Origin: Arthrobacter sp. AQ5-06
GTDB taxonomy: Bacteria; Actinomycetota; Actinomycetes; Actinomycetales; Micrococcaceae
Assembly (NCBI RefSeq): GCF_003287955.1
Contig: NZ_QMKP01000001.1
Location: 124,001 to 188,000 of the forward strand
Direction: 5' to 3'
DNA: 64,000 nucleotides
Below are positions 28,711 to 37,179 of this stretch, in pieces. The first letter of the stretch is position 1, and each line of letters opens with the position of its first letter. The notes beneath the pieces are model-generated. The model worked only from the letters and a program-made list of their open reading frames with translations, searched no databases and was not told the DNA's origin. A program made the translations under genes and the position numbers.

Positions 28711-28756
28711 TTTCGACAGGCTCAACCACCGGGGTTCCAACGGGCTCAATCACCGG
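28711..28756. repeat. Short intergenic direct repeat (GGCTCAACCACCGG type)
   Basis: GGCTCAA(C/T)CACCGG appears at 28719-28732 and 28743-28756, preceded by TTTCGACA. From memory, this kind of sequence is common between genes in Arthrobacter relatives. It sits between two converging genes. No function is assigned. Confidence 0.45.
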
Positions 28757-28768
28757 TCACTGGCGCTT

Positions 28769-30331
28769 TCAGGCGGCGGGAGCCGCCTGGAAGTGTTTTT
28801 CGATGAGCCCCTTGATGTCCTCGTGGCAGCCGCCGCAGCCGGTGCCGGCGCGGGTTGCCTTGGACACCTCGGCAACGGTGGAGCAGCCGTCCGCCACGGC
28901 ACCCTGGATCTTGGCGCCGCTGACCCCGGCGCAGCGGCACACGGTTCCTTCCGGATCGGCCGGACCGGACGCGGCCAGCTGGTCCGGACCGTCCAGCCGC
29001 AGCAGCAGGGACCTGTCGGCGGGCAGTTCCGCGCCGCGCTCGAACAGTCCCACGAGCTCGGCGGCGGTCCGCGGCATGCCCACCGCCACCAGGCCTTCCA
29101 GCACTCCGCCGCGGGTGGTCATCTTGACGTAGCGGCCGTGTTCCGGATCGGCCCACTGGGCGATCTGCAGCCGCGGCCGGCCGTTCAACGCACCCGCGGT
29201 GAGTACCTCTTCATCCCACGGCTCGGCACCGTTGTCGCCAGCCACAGCCATGTTCATGCCACGGGCCTTCAGGACAATAACGCCGGCCTGTTCCTGGGGC
29301 AGTTCCTGCAGCGCGTCGGCCTCCTCCTGTGTGCCGGTGGCCAGCAGGGTAAGGTATTCGGCCAGCCATTCGGCCTGCCGCCACCCGGGACCCACCAGGC
29401 CGGACGGGCCCTTCGCCGTGCGGCATTCGCCGCAGGCGGGGTCAGGGCAGCGCACCTCGGCGCAGTCGCCGATCGCGAAGATGTGCGGCTCGTGGTGGGC
29501 ACGTAGCCGGTGGTCCACGAGGATGCCGGTGCCGGTGGACAGGCCGCAGCCTTCGGCGAGTTCGGTCCGGGGACGGACGCCGCAGGAGAGGACCAGGAGG
29601 TCGCCGTCGATCGCCGAACCGTCATTGAGGAGCAGCGCCGAGAACCCGCCGTCGGGCGCGTTGTGCTCCACGCCGGTGGACCGGGCGTTGCCCGCCATCC
29701 GGACGCCGCACCGGCGCAGGCTGGCCGCGAGGACCGCTCCGCCGCCGCGGTCGATGTTGCGTCCTAGCGGATGCGGCCCGTTGTGCACCACCGTGACGGT
29801 GGCGCCTTCCTCGGCAGCGGCTAGGGCTGTTTCGAGGCCAAGGACGCCGCCGCCGAGCACCACAACACGTTTGCCTCCGTCGACCGCGTGCTTGAGCACG
29901 GCAGCGTCACGGAGGTCACGGAGCGCGGTCACGCCGGCCGGAAGGACGGGGGAGGCCGGGTCCGGGTTGATGCCGGTGAGGTTGGGGATGACGGGCCGGG
30001 AACCGGTGGCGAACACCAGCCGCTCATAGTGGGCGGTGGTGCCGTCGGTGAGGATCACCTGCTGGCGGGCGCGGTCCACGCGGCGGACCCGCACGCCGAG
30101 CCGGACGTCCAAGCCGTCGGCCGCCAGGGCTGCCGCGTCGGAGAGGGCCAGGGCATCGGCAGTGGTGCGTCCGACGCCCAGGTCGGCCACCAGCACACGG
30201 TTGTACGCGGCCTCGGCCTCTTCGCCCACCACGGTCAGGCTGACGTGCCCGTCGCGGACCGCGGGCAGCAGTTCATCGATCAGGCGGGCAGCCACCGGGC
30301 CGAAACCAACAACGACAATCTGCTCACTCAT
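28769..30331 (-). CDS. nasB: Nitrate reductase electron-transfer subunit, FAD/NAD and [2Fe-2S] (NasB-like)
   Basis: This 520-residue flavoprotein probably passes electrons from NAD(P)H to the catalytic nitrate reductase. It has the FAD motif IVVVGFGPVAARLIDELL, the NAD motif VVVLGGGVLGLETALAAAEE, the second FAD motif HIFAIGDCAEV, an extra Cys set in CPDPACGEC, and a C-terminal BFD-like [2Fe-2S] domain (VCRCAGVSGAKI and RAGTGCGGCHEDI). It resembles the N-terminal half of NirB. Its ATG at 30331 overlaps the nasC stop as ATGA, with GGAGG before it. Operon order is narK-nasC-nasB. Confidence 0.88.
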   Translation of the reverse strand: MSEQIVVVGFGPVAARLIDELLPAVRDGHVSLTVVGEEAEAAYNRVLVADLGVGRTTADALALSDAAALAADGLDVRLGVRVRRVDRARQQVILTDGTTAHYERLVFATGSRPVIPNLTGINPDPASPVLPAGVTALRDLRDAAVLKHAVDGGKRVVVLGGGVLGLETALAAAEEGATVTVVHNGPHPLGRNIDRGGGAVLAASLRRCGVRMAGNARSTGVEHNAPDGGFSALLLNDGSAIDGDLLVLSCGVRPRTELAEGCGLSTGTGILVDHRLRAHHEPHIFAIGDCAEVRCPDPACGECRTAKGPSGLVGPGWRQAEWLAEYLTLLATGTQEEADALQELPQEQAGVIVLKARGMNMAVAGDNGAEPWDEEVLTAGALNGRPRLQIAQWADPEHGRYVKMTTRGGVLEGLVAVGMPRTAAELVGLFERGAELPADRSLLLRLDGPDQLAASGPADPEGTVCRCAGVSGAKIQGAVADGCSTVAEVSKATRAGTGCGGCHEDIKGLIEKHFQAAPAA

Positions 30332-32580
30332 GATGCCTCCGATGTCTGAAGAACACTGTTCTGAAGTCCGTTTGCGACCGCCCGGACCCACACCTTGTTG
30401 AACTTGAATTCGGGCATCCCGGAAATGGGATCCGTTGCAGCCTCGGTGAGGCGGTTGGCGCTTTCAAGTTCCGGAAAATGGAACGGCAGGAAGACCGTCT
30501 CGGGACGGATCGCGGTGCTGAGTTCTGCCCGGCAGACCACCTCGCCGCGTTCGTTGGCCACCGAGACAAAGGCACCTTCGATGATGCCCATGGCGGCCGC
30601 GGCCGCGGGGTGGATCTGCATTTTCGCCTCGGGCTGGGTGGCCAGCAGCTCGGAGACCCGCCGGGTCTGCGCTCCGGACTGGTAGTGCTCCAGGAGGCGG
30701 CCGGTGATGAGGGTCATGGTTTTCGCGGCCGGGGCTGTGGCGTCCCCAACGGGGGGCCCGGCCGGCGTACGACGGCGGCGGGGCGTCACCGGGGTCATGA
30801 CCGCCTTGCCGCCGGCGTGGGCGAACGTGTCCAGGAAGAGCCGGGGCGTGCCGGTGCTCCCCACAGGGTAGGGCCAGTAGGCAGCTTCGCCGCGGTCCAG
30901 CATGGCGTAATCAATGCCGGAGTAGTCGGCGTGGCCACCGGCCGAGGCCAGCCGCAGCTCCTCAAAGACCGTTTCCGGATCTTCGCTGTACGTGGACGGG
31001 GCCTCGAGCGCTTCAGCGAGCCGGGCCATGATCCACAGCTCGCTGCGTGCGCCCGCGGGCGGCTGCAGGGCGCGGCGGCGGCGGAGCACACGTCCCTCCA
31101 GGTTGGTGAGGGTGCCTTCCTCCTCGGCCCACTGCAGGACTGGGAGGATGAGGTCGGCTTCGGCGGCGGTTTCGGACATAAAGAAGTCGCAGACCAACAG
31201 GAAGTCCAGGCTGCGGAGCCCGGCGATGACGGCGTTCGCGTCGGGGGAGGCCACCGCGATGTTGGAGGCGTGCACAAAAAGGCACCGGACGCCGTCGGGC
31301 TGTCCCAGCGACTTCAGCAACTGGACGGCGGGCAGTCCCGGCCCGGGAATGGTTTCCTCGGGGACGCCCCAGACGCCGGCCATGTGGGCGCGCGCGGCGG
31401 GGTCTGTGATTTTCCGGTAGCCGGGGAGCTGGTCGGCCTTCTGGCCGTGCTCGCGGCCGCCCTGGCCGTTGCCCTGGCCGGTGAGGGTGCCGTAGCCGCT
31501 GCGGCGTGAGCCGGGTAGGCCCAGGAGGAGGCTGAGGTTGATCGCGGCGGTGGCGGTGTCCGTGCCGTCCACGTGCTGTTCCACGCCTCGGCCGGTGAGG
31601 ATGTAACTGCCGCCCTTGCCCGCGCCGTCGGCGAGCCTGCGGGCGGTTTCCCGGATGAGCTCCGCCGGGACGCCGGTGAGGGACTGGACGCGTTCGGGCC
31701 AGAACGCGTTGACGCTGCGGACCACTGCCTCGTAGCCGGTGGTGCGTGCCGCGATGAAGTCTTTGTCTGCCAGGCCCTCGTGGATGATCACGTGCGAGAG
31801 GCCCAGCAGGAGGGTGAGGTCCGTGCCCGGCAGGGGCTGGAGGTGAAGGCCGCCGCCGTCGGCCGTGAAGTTTGCCGTGGCTGAACGGCGGGGATCCACC
31901 ACGATCAGCCCGCCGGCGTCGCGGGCGCCCTGGAGGTGCTGCACAAAAGGCGGCATGGTTTCGGCCACGTTGGAGCCGAGCATCATGATGGTGCTCGCCG
32001 AGTCCAGATCTGTCAGCGGGAACGGGAGGCCGCGGTCCAGGCCGAAGGCGCGCATCCCGGCGGCCGCGGCGGAGGACATGCAGAAGCGGCCGTTGTAATC
32101 GATGCGTGAGGTGCCCAGGGCAAGGCGGGCGAACTTGCCCAGCATGTAGGCCTTTTCGTTGGTCAGGCCACCGCCACCGAAAACCCCGACGGCGTCTGCA
32201 CCGTAGCGGGCCTGCGTGTCCTTCACGGCGGTGGTGACCAGCGCCAGGGCCTGGTCCCATCCGATGGGGCGATGGACGCCGTCGGCCCCCTTGAGGAGCG
32301 GTTCGGTGACCCGTCCGGGGTGGTTCAGGAGCGTGGCTGAGGTCCAGCCTTTGCGGCAGAGGCCGCCGCGGTTGGTGGGGAAGTCGCGTCCTTGGACGGC
32401 GAGGGGCGCTTCGAGGAGGGGGGCTTTCAGGGTGGCTTCCGCAGCGGCCAGCGCCGCGGATTCAGCCGGCACGGGGACTGACCCCGGCTCGGAAGCCGGG
32501 GTCAGTTCCGCTGGTGACGTGAGCGTCATGGCGCACTGCAGGGCGCAGTAAGGGCAGTGCGTGTCGGCGCTTTTGGTCAT
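30328..32580 (-). CDS. nasC: Assimilatory nitrate reductase catalytic subunit
   Basis: This is a 750-residue molybdopterin oxidoreductase that reduces nitrate to nitrite in the cytoplasm. The [4Fe-4S] cluster motif is C9-x2-C12-x3-C16 and C75 in RGGLCRKGW. It then shows GVFGGGGLTNEKAYMLGKFA, GRFCMSSAAAAGMRAFG, MMLGSNVAETMP, and the C-terminal molydopterin-dinucleotide binding domain (LITGRLLEHYQSGAQTRR). The Ala/Pro/Glu-rich stretch at residues 23-62 lengthens the loop between the third and fourth cluster cysteines. No BFD domain is fused, matching the separate NasB. It starts 1 bp after narK stops. Confidence 0.94.
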   Translation of the reverse strand: MTKSADTHCPYCALQCAMTLTSPAELTPASEPGSVPVPAESAALAAAEATLKAPLLEAPLAVQGRDFPTNRGGLCRKGWTSATLLNHPGRVTEPLLKGADGVHRPIGWDQALALVTTAVKDTQARYGADAVGVFGGGGLTNEKAYMLGKFARLALGTSRIDYNGRFCMSSAAAAGMRAFGLDRGLPFPLTDLDSASTIMMLGSNVAETMPPFVQHLQGARDAGGLIVVDPRRSATANFTADGGGLHLQPLPGTDLTLLLGLSHVIIHEGLADKDFIAARTTGYEAVVRSVNAFWPERVQSLTGVPAELIRETARRLADGAGKGGSYILTGRGVEQHVDGTDTATAAINLSLLLGLPGSRRSGYGTLTGQGNGQGGREHGQKADQLPGYRKITDPAARAHMAGVWGVPEETIPGPGLPAVQLLKSLGQPDGVRCLFVHASNIAVASPDANAVIAGLRSLDFLLVCDFFMSETAAEADLILPVLQWAEEEGTLTNLEGRVLRRRRALQPPAGARSELWIMARLAEALEAPSTYSEDPETVFEELRLASAGGHADYSGIDYAMLDRGEAAYWPYPVGSTGTPRLFLDTFAHAGGKAVMTPVTPRRRRTPAGPPVGDATAPAAKTMTLITGRLLEHYQSGAQTRRVSELLATQPEAKMQIHPAAAAAMGIIEGAFVSVANERGEVVCRAELSTAIRPETVFLPFHFPELESANRLTEAATDPISGMPEFKFNKVWVRAVANGLQNSVLQTSEAS

Positions 32581-32581
32581 G

Positions 32582-34069
32582 TTAGACGTGTCCCATCGCG
32601 TTTCGGGTGGCGTTGCGGATGTAGCAGAACCAGCAGACGGCCAGCATCACTACGTAGGCTCCGACGAAACCGTAGAAGGCCGGGGTGTAGGAGCCGCTGG
32701 CCGTGTTGGAGGCGTTCAGCACCTGCGGGATAACGAAGCCGCCGTAGGCGCCGATGGCCGAGATGAGTCCGAGGGCCGAAGACGCGAGCCGCTGGGTTTG
32801 CACCGTGCTGGCACCGGACTTCGCCGCCCGGCTGGACGTGGCGAAGATGATGGGGATCATCCGGTAGGTTGCGCCGTTGCCGAAGCCGCTGGCGGTGAAG
32901 AGCATCAGGAACAGGAGCAGGAAGAGCCAGAAGTTCTTCAATGGCAGGGTCCAGATCATGGTCAGGGTGATCACAGCCATGGCGGCAAACGCTGCGACAG
33001 TCATCCGGGCCCCGCCCATGCGGTCAGCCATGCGTCCGCCGTAGGGGCGGGCGAGTGAACCGACCAGCGGGCCGAGGAAGGCCAACGAGAGTGCCACGGT
33101 GCCGACTCCGATGGAGGAGAAGGCCGGGAAGTAGTCCTTGATGAGCTTGGGGAACACGCCGGCGAAGCCGATGAACGAACCGAACGTGCCGATGTACAGC
33201 AGCGCCATGATCCACAGGTGCGGTTCCTTCAGTGCTGCGACCGAGCCGGCCACGTCACCCTTGGCGCTGGTGAGGTTGTCCATGTACTTCCAGGCACCGA
33301 AGGCGGCGATCAGGATGAAGGGGATCCACATCCAGCCGGCCATCGGCAGGTTGACGCTGCCGACGGCGAGCAGGGTGATCGCAATCGGGACGGCGAGCTG
33401 TGCAACGGCGGCACCCATGTTCCCACCGGCGGCGTTCAGGCCGAGGGCCCAGCCCTTCTCCCGTGCCGGGTAGAAGAACGTGATGTTGGCCATGGAGCTC
33501 GCGAAGTTGCCGCCGCCGAAGCCTGCAAGCGCTGCCACCAGCAGCATCACACCGAACGGGGTTTCCGGATTGGAGACGCAGAGTCCCAGGCCAACGGCGG
33601 GAATCAGGAGGAGGAGCACGGACACGATGGTCCAGTTCCGGCCGCCGAAGCGGGGAACCATAAAGGTGTAGGGGATCCGGAGCGTGGCGCCTACCAGGCT
33701 GGGCATCGAGATCAGCCAGAAGATTTCCGAGGTGGTGAACGTGAAGCCGGCTGCCGGAAGCTGGACCACCACGATGGACCAGAGCTGCCAGACCACAAAG
33801 CCGAGAAACTCGGCGAAGATGGACCAGTTCAGGTTGCGACGGGCGATGGCTCGGCCGCCGGACTCCCACTGCTCTTTGTTCTCGGCGTTCCAGTTGGCGA
33901 TCCAGCGGCCGGGACGGAATTCAAGGGCCGGGGCGTCGGTTGTACTTGTGGAGGGCTGCGCGCTGGCGGATGAGGACACGCCTCCGTGCAGCGGCTCGGT
34001 GTCTATATCTACGGAATTGCCGGTGCCGGCATTTGCGCTGCGGTCAACAGTCACGGTGGACCTCCTCAT
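32582..34069 (-). CDS. narK: Nitrate/nitrite transporter NarK (MFS)
   Basis: This 495-residue major facilitator protein has about 12 transmembrane helices after a polar N-terminal extension of about 70 residues. NarK/NRT2 landmarks are the nitrate-signature blocks GFGGGNFASSMANITFFYP and GNGATYRMIPIIFA, and the helix 2-3 loop PSLVGATLRIPYTFMVPRFGGR. It imports nitrate and may export nitrite. It is the first gene of narK-nasC-nasB. A weaker GlnR-like array lies 35-72 bp before its start. The long Ser/Ala-rich cytoplasmic N-terminus is longer than in many NarK proteins. Confidence 0.94.
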   Translation of the reverse strand: MRRSTVTVDRSANAGTGNSVDIDTEPLHGGVSSSASAQPSTSTTDAPALEFRPGRWIANWNAENKEQWESGGRAIARRNLNWSIFAEFLGFVVWQLWSIVVVQLPAAGFTFTTSEIFWLISMPSLVGATLRIPYTFMVPRFGGRNWTIVSVLLLLIPAVGLGLCVSNPETPFGVMLLVAALAGFGGGNFASSMANITFFYPAREKGWALGLNAAGGNMGAAVAQLAVPIAITLLAVGSVNLPMAGWMWIPFILIAAFGAWKYMDNLTSAKGDVAGSVAALKEPHLWIMALLYIGTFGSFIGFAGVFPKLIKDYFPAFSSIGVGTVALSLAFLGPLVGSLARPYGGRMADRMGGARMTVAAFAAMAVITLTMIWTLPLKNFWLFLLLFLMLFTASGFGNGATYRMIPIIFATSSRAAKSGASTVQTQRLASSALGLISAIGAYGGFVIPQVLNASNTASGSYTPAFYGFVGAYVVMLAVCWFCYIRNATRNAMGHV

Positions 34070-34103
34070 GGGGGATGTTGTTCTTCCACGGTAGAGAAGC
34101 TGC

Positions 34104-34141
34104 GTTTCATGGACGGTCGCGGTTTGTTAACGTGCTGTGAC
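34104..34141. promoter_or_regulatory. Weak GlnR-like half-site array before narK
   Basis: Blocks GTTTC (34104), GGTCG (34115), GTTAA (34126) and GTGAC (34137) are spaced exactly 11 bp. Read toward narK, the outer two are GTCAC and GAAAC, perfect GlnR half-sites, and the inner two are degenerate. The same period occurs before nirB. The regulator is inferred. Confidence 0.45.
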
Positions 34142-34214
34142 ATTTGCCTATCGGCAGCCGGCCGGCGGCGTGAGGAGACTTAACGGACCGGAGAATGAGA
34201 CACACCTGCCACAC

Positions 34215-34229
34215 GTCCACATGGTGGAC
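34215..34229. promoter_or_regulatory. GTCCAC-n3-GTGGAC dyad before the MHS transporter
   Basis: This perfect 6-3-6 inverted repeat is followed shortly by GTCCATTGACTGGAC, a second GTCC/GGAC pairing. It lies about 100 bp upstream of the transporter ATG and is a candidate operator. The protein that binds it is unknown. Confidence 0.4.
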
Positions 34230-34327
34230 ATTTTGTCCATTGACTGGACGGCTGGAACTAGTATCGAACTCTAACTACTGCATGCCGGGTCTCACCAGGC
34301 CTGGCCGGTTCTCAGGAAAGAGTTCCT

Positions 34328-35740
34328 ATGTCATCCATACAAACCACCGTGGAGCCAGGATCCCCCAAGGCGGTGAACTCGCGCGGCCGCGTGATTGTGG
34401 CCAGCCTGATCGGCACCACCGTTGAGTTCTACGATTTCTACGTCTACGCCACCGCCGCCGTACTGGTCTTCCCGGCGCTGTTCTTCCCCAACCAGAACGA
34501 GACGACCCAGCTGCTCAGCTCCTTCGCTGTCTTCGGTGTGGCCTTCGTTGCCCGCCCACTGGGATCCATCGTCTTTGGCCATTTCGGCGACAAGTTCGGC
34601 CGCAAGGGCACCCTCGTGGCCTCGCTGCTGACCATGGGCATTGCCACCTTCCTGATCGGCTGCCTGCCCACCGCGCTCGTCCCGGGCTGGGAATTCTGGG
34701 CTCCGGCGCTGCTCGTTGTTATGCGCTTCGCCCAGGGCCTCGCCCTCGGCGGCGAATGGAGCGGCGCTGCCCTGCTGGCAACCGAAAACGCCCCGGCCAA
34801 CAAGCGCGCCATCTACGGCACGTTCCCGCAACTCGGTGCACCCATCGGCTTCATCATCGCCAACGTGATCTTCCTGGTGGCCAGCTATGCACTGACACCG
34901 GCCGAATTCCTGGCCTGGGGCTGGCGCGTGCCGTTCCTGCTCAGCGCCGTCATGGTGATCATCGGCCTGTACGTCCGCCTGAAACTGATCGAAACGCCTG
35001 CCTTCACCAAGGTGCTCGAATCCAATGAGGTGGCCAAGCTGCCCCTGGCCCGGGTCTTCAAGTCCAGTGGGCGTCCGCTCATCCTGGGCACGTTCATCAT
35101 GCTCGCCACGTACGTGCTCTTCTACCTGATGACCACGTTCACGCTGACCTACGGCACCCGTGCCTCCAACCTGGACGCCGCCAAGGCAGCCGCCGAGAAG
35201 GCCGGCAAGCCGATGTCCGAGGCCGCCGCGGCAGCGTTTGTTCCAGGCCTGGGCTTCACCCGCAACGACTTCCTCTGGATGCTGATTGCCGGCGTCGTCT
35301 TCTTCGGTATCTTCACCCTGGTTTCCGGACCGCTGGCGGAGAAGTACGGCCGCCGCAAGATGCTGTTGACCGTAACGGGTGGCATCTTCGTCTTCGGCCT
35401 GCTGTTCGTTCCGCTGTTCAGCGGCGGCTTTGTGGGCACCATGGCTCTGCTGGTCATCGGCTTCTCGCTGATGGGCCTCACGTTCGGTCCCATGGGTGCG
35501 CTGCTGCCGGAACTGTTCCCCACCAACGTGCGCTACACGGGCTCCGCCGTCAGCTACAACGTGTCCAGCATCCTGGGCGCTGCAGTGGCTCCGTTCATCG
35601 CCGTCGCGCTCTGGGAGCTGGCTGACGGGAGCCCGGTCCTGGTGGGTGTCTACCTGACCGCGATGTCGGTGCTGACGCTGATCGCGCTGTTCGTGAGCAA
35701 GGAAACCCGCGACCTGGACTACGAGAACAACGTAGCCTGA
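34328..35740 (+). CDS. MFS transporter, metabolite:H+ symporter (MHS) family
   Basis: This 470-residue permease has 12 predicted helices. MHS features are the opening GTTVEFYDFYVYATAAVLVF, RPLGSIVFGHFGDKFGRKGT in loop 2-3, and RFAQGLALGGEWSGAALLATENAP. The family includes ProP, ShiA and KgtP-type carriers of organic acids or osmolytes. The substrate cannot be told from sequence. A stretch of about 30 charged/Ala residues (DAAKAAAEKAGKPMSEAAAA) lies in an extramembrane loop near the middle. A strong hairpin terminator follows. Confidence 0.9.
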   Translation: MSSIQTTVEPGSPKAVNSRGRVIVASLIGTTVEFYDFYVYATAAVLVFPALFFPNQNETTQLLSSFAVFGVAFVARPLGSIVFGHFGDKFGRKGTLVASLLTMGIATFLIGCLPTALVPGWEFWAPALLVVMRFAQGLALGGEWSGAALLATENAPANKRAIYGTFPQLGAPIGFIIANVIFLVASYALTPAEFLAWGWRVPFLLSAVMVIIGLYVRLKLIETPAFTKVLESNEVAKLPLARVFKSSGRPLILGTFIMLATYVLFYLMTTFTLTYGTRASNLDAAKAAAEKAGKPMSEAAAAAFVPGLGFTRNDFLWMLIAGVVFFGIFTLVSGPLAEKYGRRKMLLTVTGGIFVFGLLFVPLFSGGFVGTMALLVIGFSLMGLTFGPMGALLPELFPTNVRYTGSAVSYNVSSILGAAVAPFIAVALWELADGSPVLVGVYLTAMSVLTLIALFVSKETRDLDYENNVA

Positions 35741-35781
35741 CGTTCCGCCGTCGTTCGTTCCAGCCCCGTTGCTGACAGAAC

Positions 35782-35823
35782 TGCCCGGCGTGTTCCCCGT
35801 TATTGCGGGGAGCGCGCCGGGCA
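35782..35823. terminator. Extended hairpin terminator after the MHS transporter
   Basis: TGCCCGGCG (35782-35790) pairs with CGCCGGGCA (35815-35823). An inner CCCCG (35795-35799) pairs with CGGGG (35806-35810). The hairpin begins 42 bp after the stop codon. Confidence 0.75.
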
Positions 35824-35891
35824 TTGCTGTGTCCGGGCTGGACCAACTGGGGAGGAACGTACGATGGCGGCGCCTCCTATCAGTGCGGAGC

Positions 35892-36623
35892 TCAACCGGC
35901 GTAGCGGGCCACGAAGTTGCGGAGGATCTTCATGGGCTCCGTGGCGGTGTACGTCCGCGCGTCAGCCATGAGCTCCTCGGCGGACTCAGGCGGGAAATAT
36001 CCGGCATGCCGGTATATATCGATCCGGGTGACCAGCCCCTCCGCGTCCAGTTCCGGGTGAAACTGTGTGGCGTACAGGTTCTGCTTGATGCGGAACATGT
36101 GGACGGGGCAGGCCTGGGATGATGCCAGCAGCACGGCGTGGGCCGGCAGCGATGAACAGGCCTCTTTGTGGCCTGTGAATGCTGTGAACGTGCGCGGCAT
36201 CCCGCGCAGGACAGGGTCCGCAATTCCTGCCCCTGTCAGCTCGATCTCCACGCCGCCCAAGGGCTCGCTGAACGTCCTGTCAATCACGGCGCCCTGGTGC
36301 CTGCCCAGGGTCCCCACGCCGTAGCAGGCGCCAAGGAAAGGGAAGTCCTCAGCCACGATCCGGTCCAGCAGCCCGGCAAGCTCACGCTCCACCCGGTGCT
36401 GGGTTTCGCTTTTCTTCTCTGCGGGGTCGCTGGAGGTGAAGGGACTGCCGCCCACAATCACGCCTGAGTATTCGGCCAGGTCCAATTGCGGCAGGGGAGC
36501 GGCCTCAAGCCGGACTCGCCGGAGCTGCTCCGGCGCCAGCCCGCCATACCTCAGGTACGCGGCATACTCGTCTTCGGCGGCGGCGTCTTCGGCCCGGGAT
36601 GCCAGGAGCAGGAAAGGCTTCAC
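35892..36623 (-). CDS. Class I glutamine amidotransferase-like protein
   Basis: This 243-residue protein has the GATase fold. The nucleophile elbow is FLGACYGVGTLGRHQGA, with the catalytic Cys. The His-Glu pair is in YATQFHPELDAEG. It resembles stand-alone GMP synthase-like amidotransferases that often act on glutathione or gamma-glutamyl compounds. The native acceptor is unknown. It is followed 96 bp later on the same strand by the position of the SnoaL-like gene's stop, with no clear operon. Confidence 0.88.
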   Translation of the reverse strand: MKPFLLLASRAEDAAAEDEYAAYLRYGGLAPEQLRRVRLEAAPLPQLDLAEYSGVIVGGSPFTSSDPAEKKSETQHRVERELAGLLDRIVAEDFPFLGACYGVGTLGRHQGAVIDRTFSEPLGGVEIELTGAGIADPVLRGMPRTFTAFTGHKEACSSLPAHAVLLASSQACPVHMFRIKQNLYATQFHPELDAEGLVTRIDIYRHAGYFPPESAEELMADARTYTATEPMKILRNFVARYAG

Positions 36624-36719
36624 ACGCTAAGTGTGCCTTTGGCCCCAGCTCAACGCCAGAGCACCCCCAGCGCCAGGGTGCGGCGCAATGTCAGACTGCA
36701 CCCCGGCACCGGAGCGATG

Positions 36720-37160
36720 TCAGTGGCTGGCAGGCTGCGCGAAGGATCGCCGGGACTGCGGCTGGGCGGCCGGGTCAGCGTGGCGGTGGACCAGCTTCCA
36801 GTAGCCTTCTTCGCGCCGGAAGATGCTGGTCACACGGAGCGCGAATTCCTCCGGCGCTGCGGCGCTCTCCAGCCTGGCCCGGAAGTGTTCCGTTTCCACC
36901 AGGTAGGCCGTGTCGCGTGCGGTGTAGGACGTGATGGTGTCGAACCCGAGCATCTCGCCGTCCTGGAACTGCCGGGACGCCTGGTCCAGCCGGGCCTCCA
37001 CCTGGGCCCAGCCACGTGCAATGCCGCCGAACGGGTTGGCCAGCGTGACGTCGTCGAGCCTGGAATACAGGTCCTTGACGGCACCGGGATTCCCGCGGGT
37101 GATTTCCGGAACCGCCAGGTGGTAGCGGTCTACTTCTTCTTCAAAACTGGGTGCGAGCAT
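36720..37160 (-). CDS. SnoaL/NTF2-like domain protein
   Basis: This 146-residue protein has a cone-shaped NTF2/SnoaL pattern: an N-terminal helix (SFEEEVDRYHLAVPEI), AVKDLYSRLDDVTLANPFGG, then alternating strands ending VTSIFRREEGYWKLVHRHAD. That ending is characteristic of the DUF4440/SnoaL_3 group. Enzymatic function is unknown. ATG 37160 is preceded by GGAGGCACCCC. An upstream extension to 37226 would overlap accA3. It starts 19 bp after the accA3 stop and may be co-transcribed. Confidence 0.85.
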   Translation of the reverse strand: MLAPSFEEEVDRYHLAVPEITRGNPGAVKDLYSRLDDVTLANPFGGIARGWAQVEARLDQASRQFQDGEMLGFDTITSYTARDTAYLVETEHFRARLESAAAPEEFALRVTSIFRREEGYWKLVHRHADPAAQPQSRRSFAQPASH

Positions 37161-37179
37161 GGGGTGCCTCCGGCAGGGT

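Noticed and set aside
34331..35824. 497-residue minus-strand frame over the MHS transporter
   Set aside because: It is antisense to a clear transporter and rich in Gln, Glu and His with no domain pattern.
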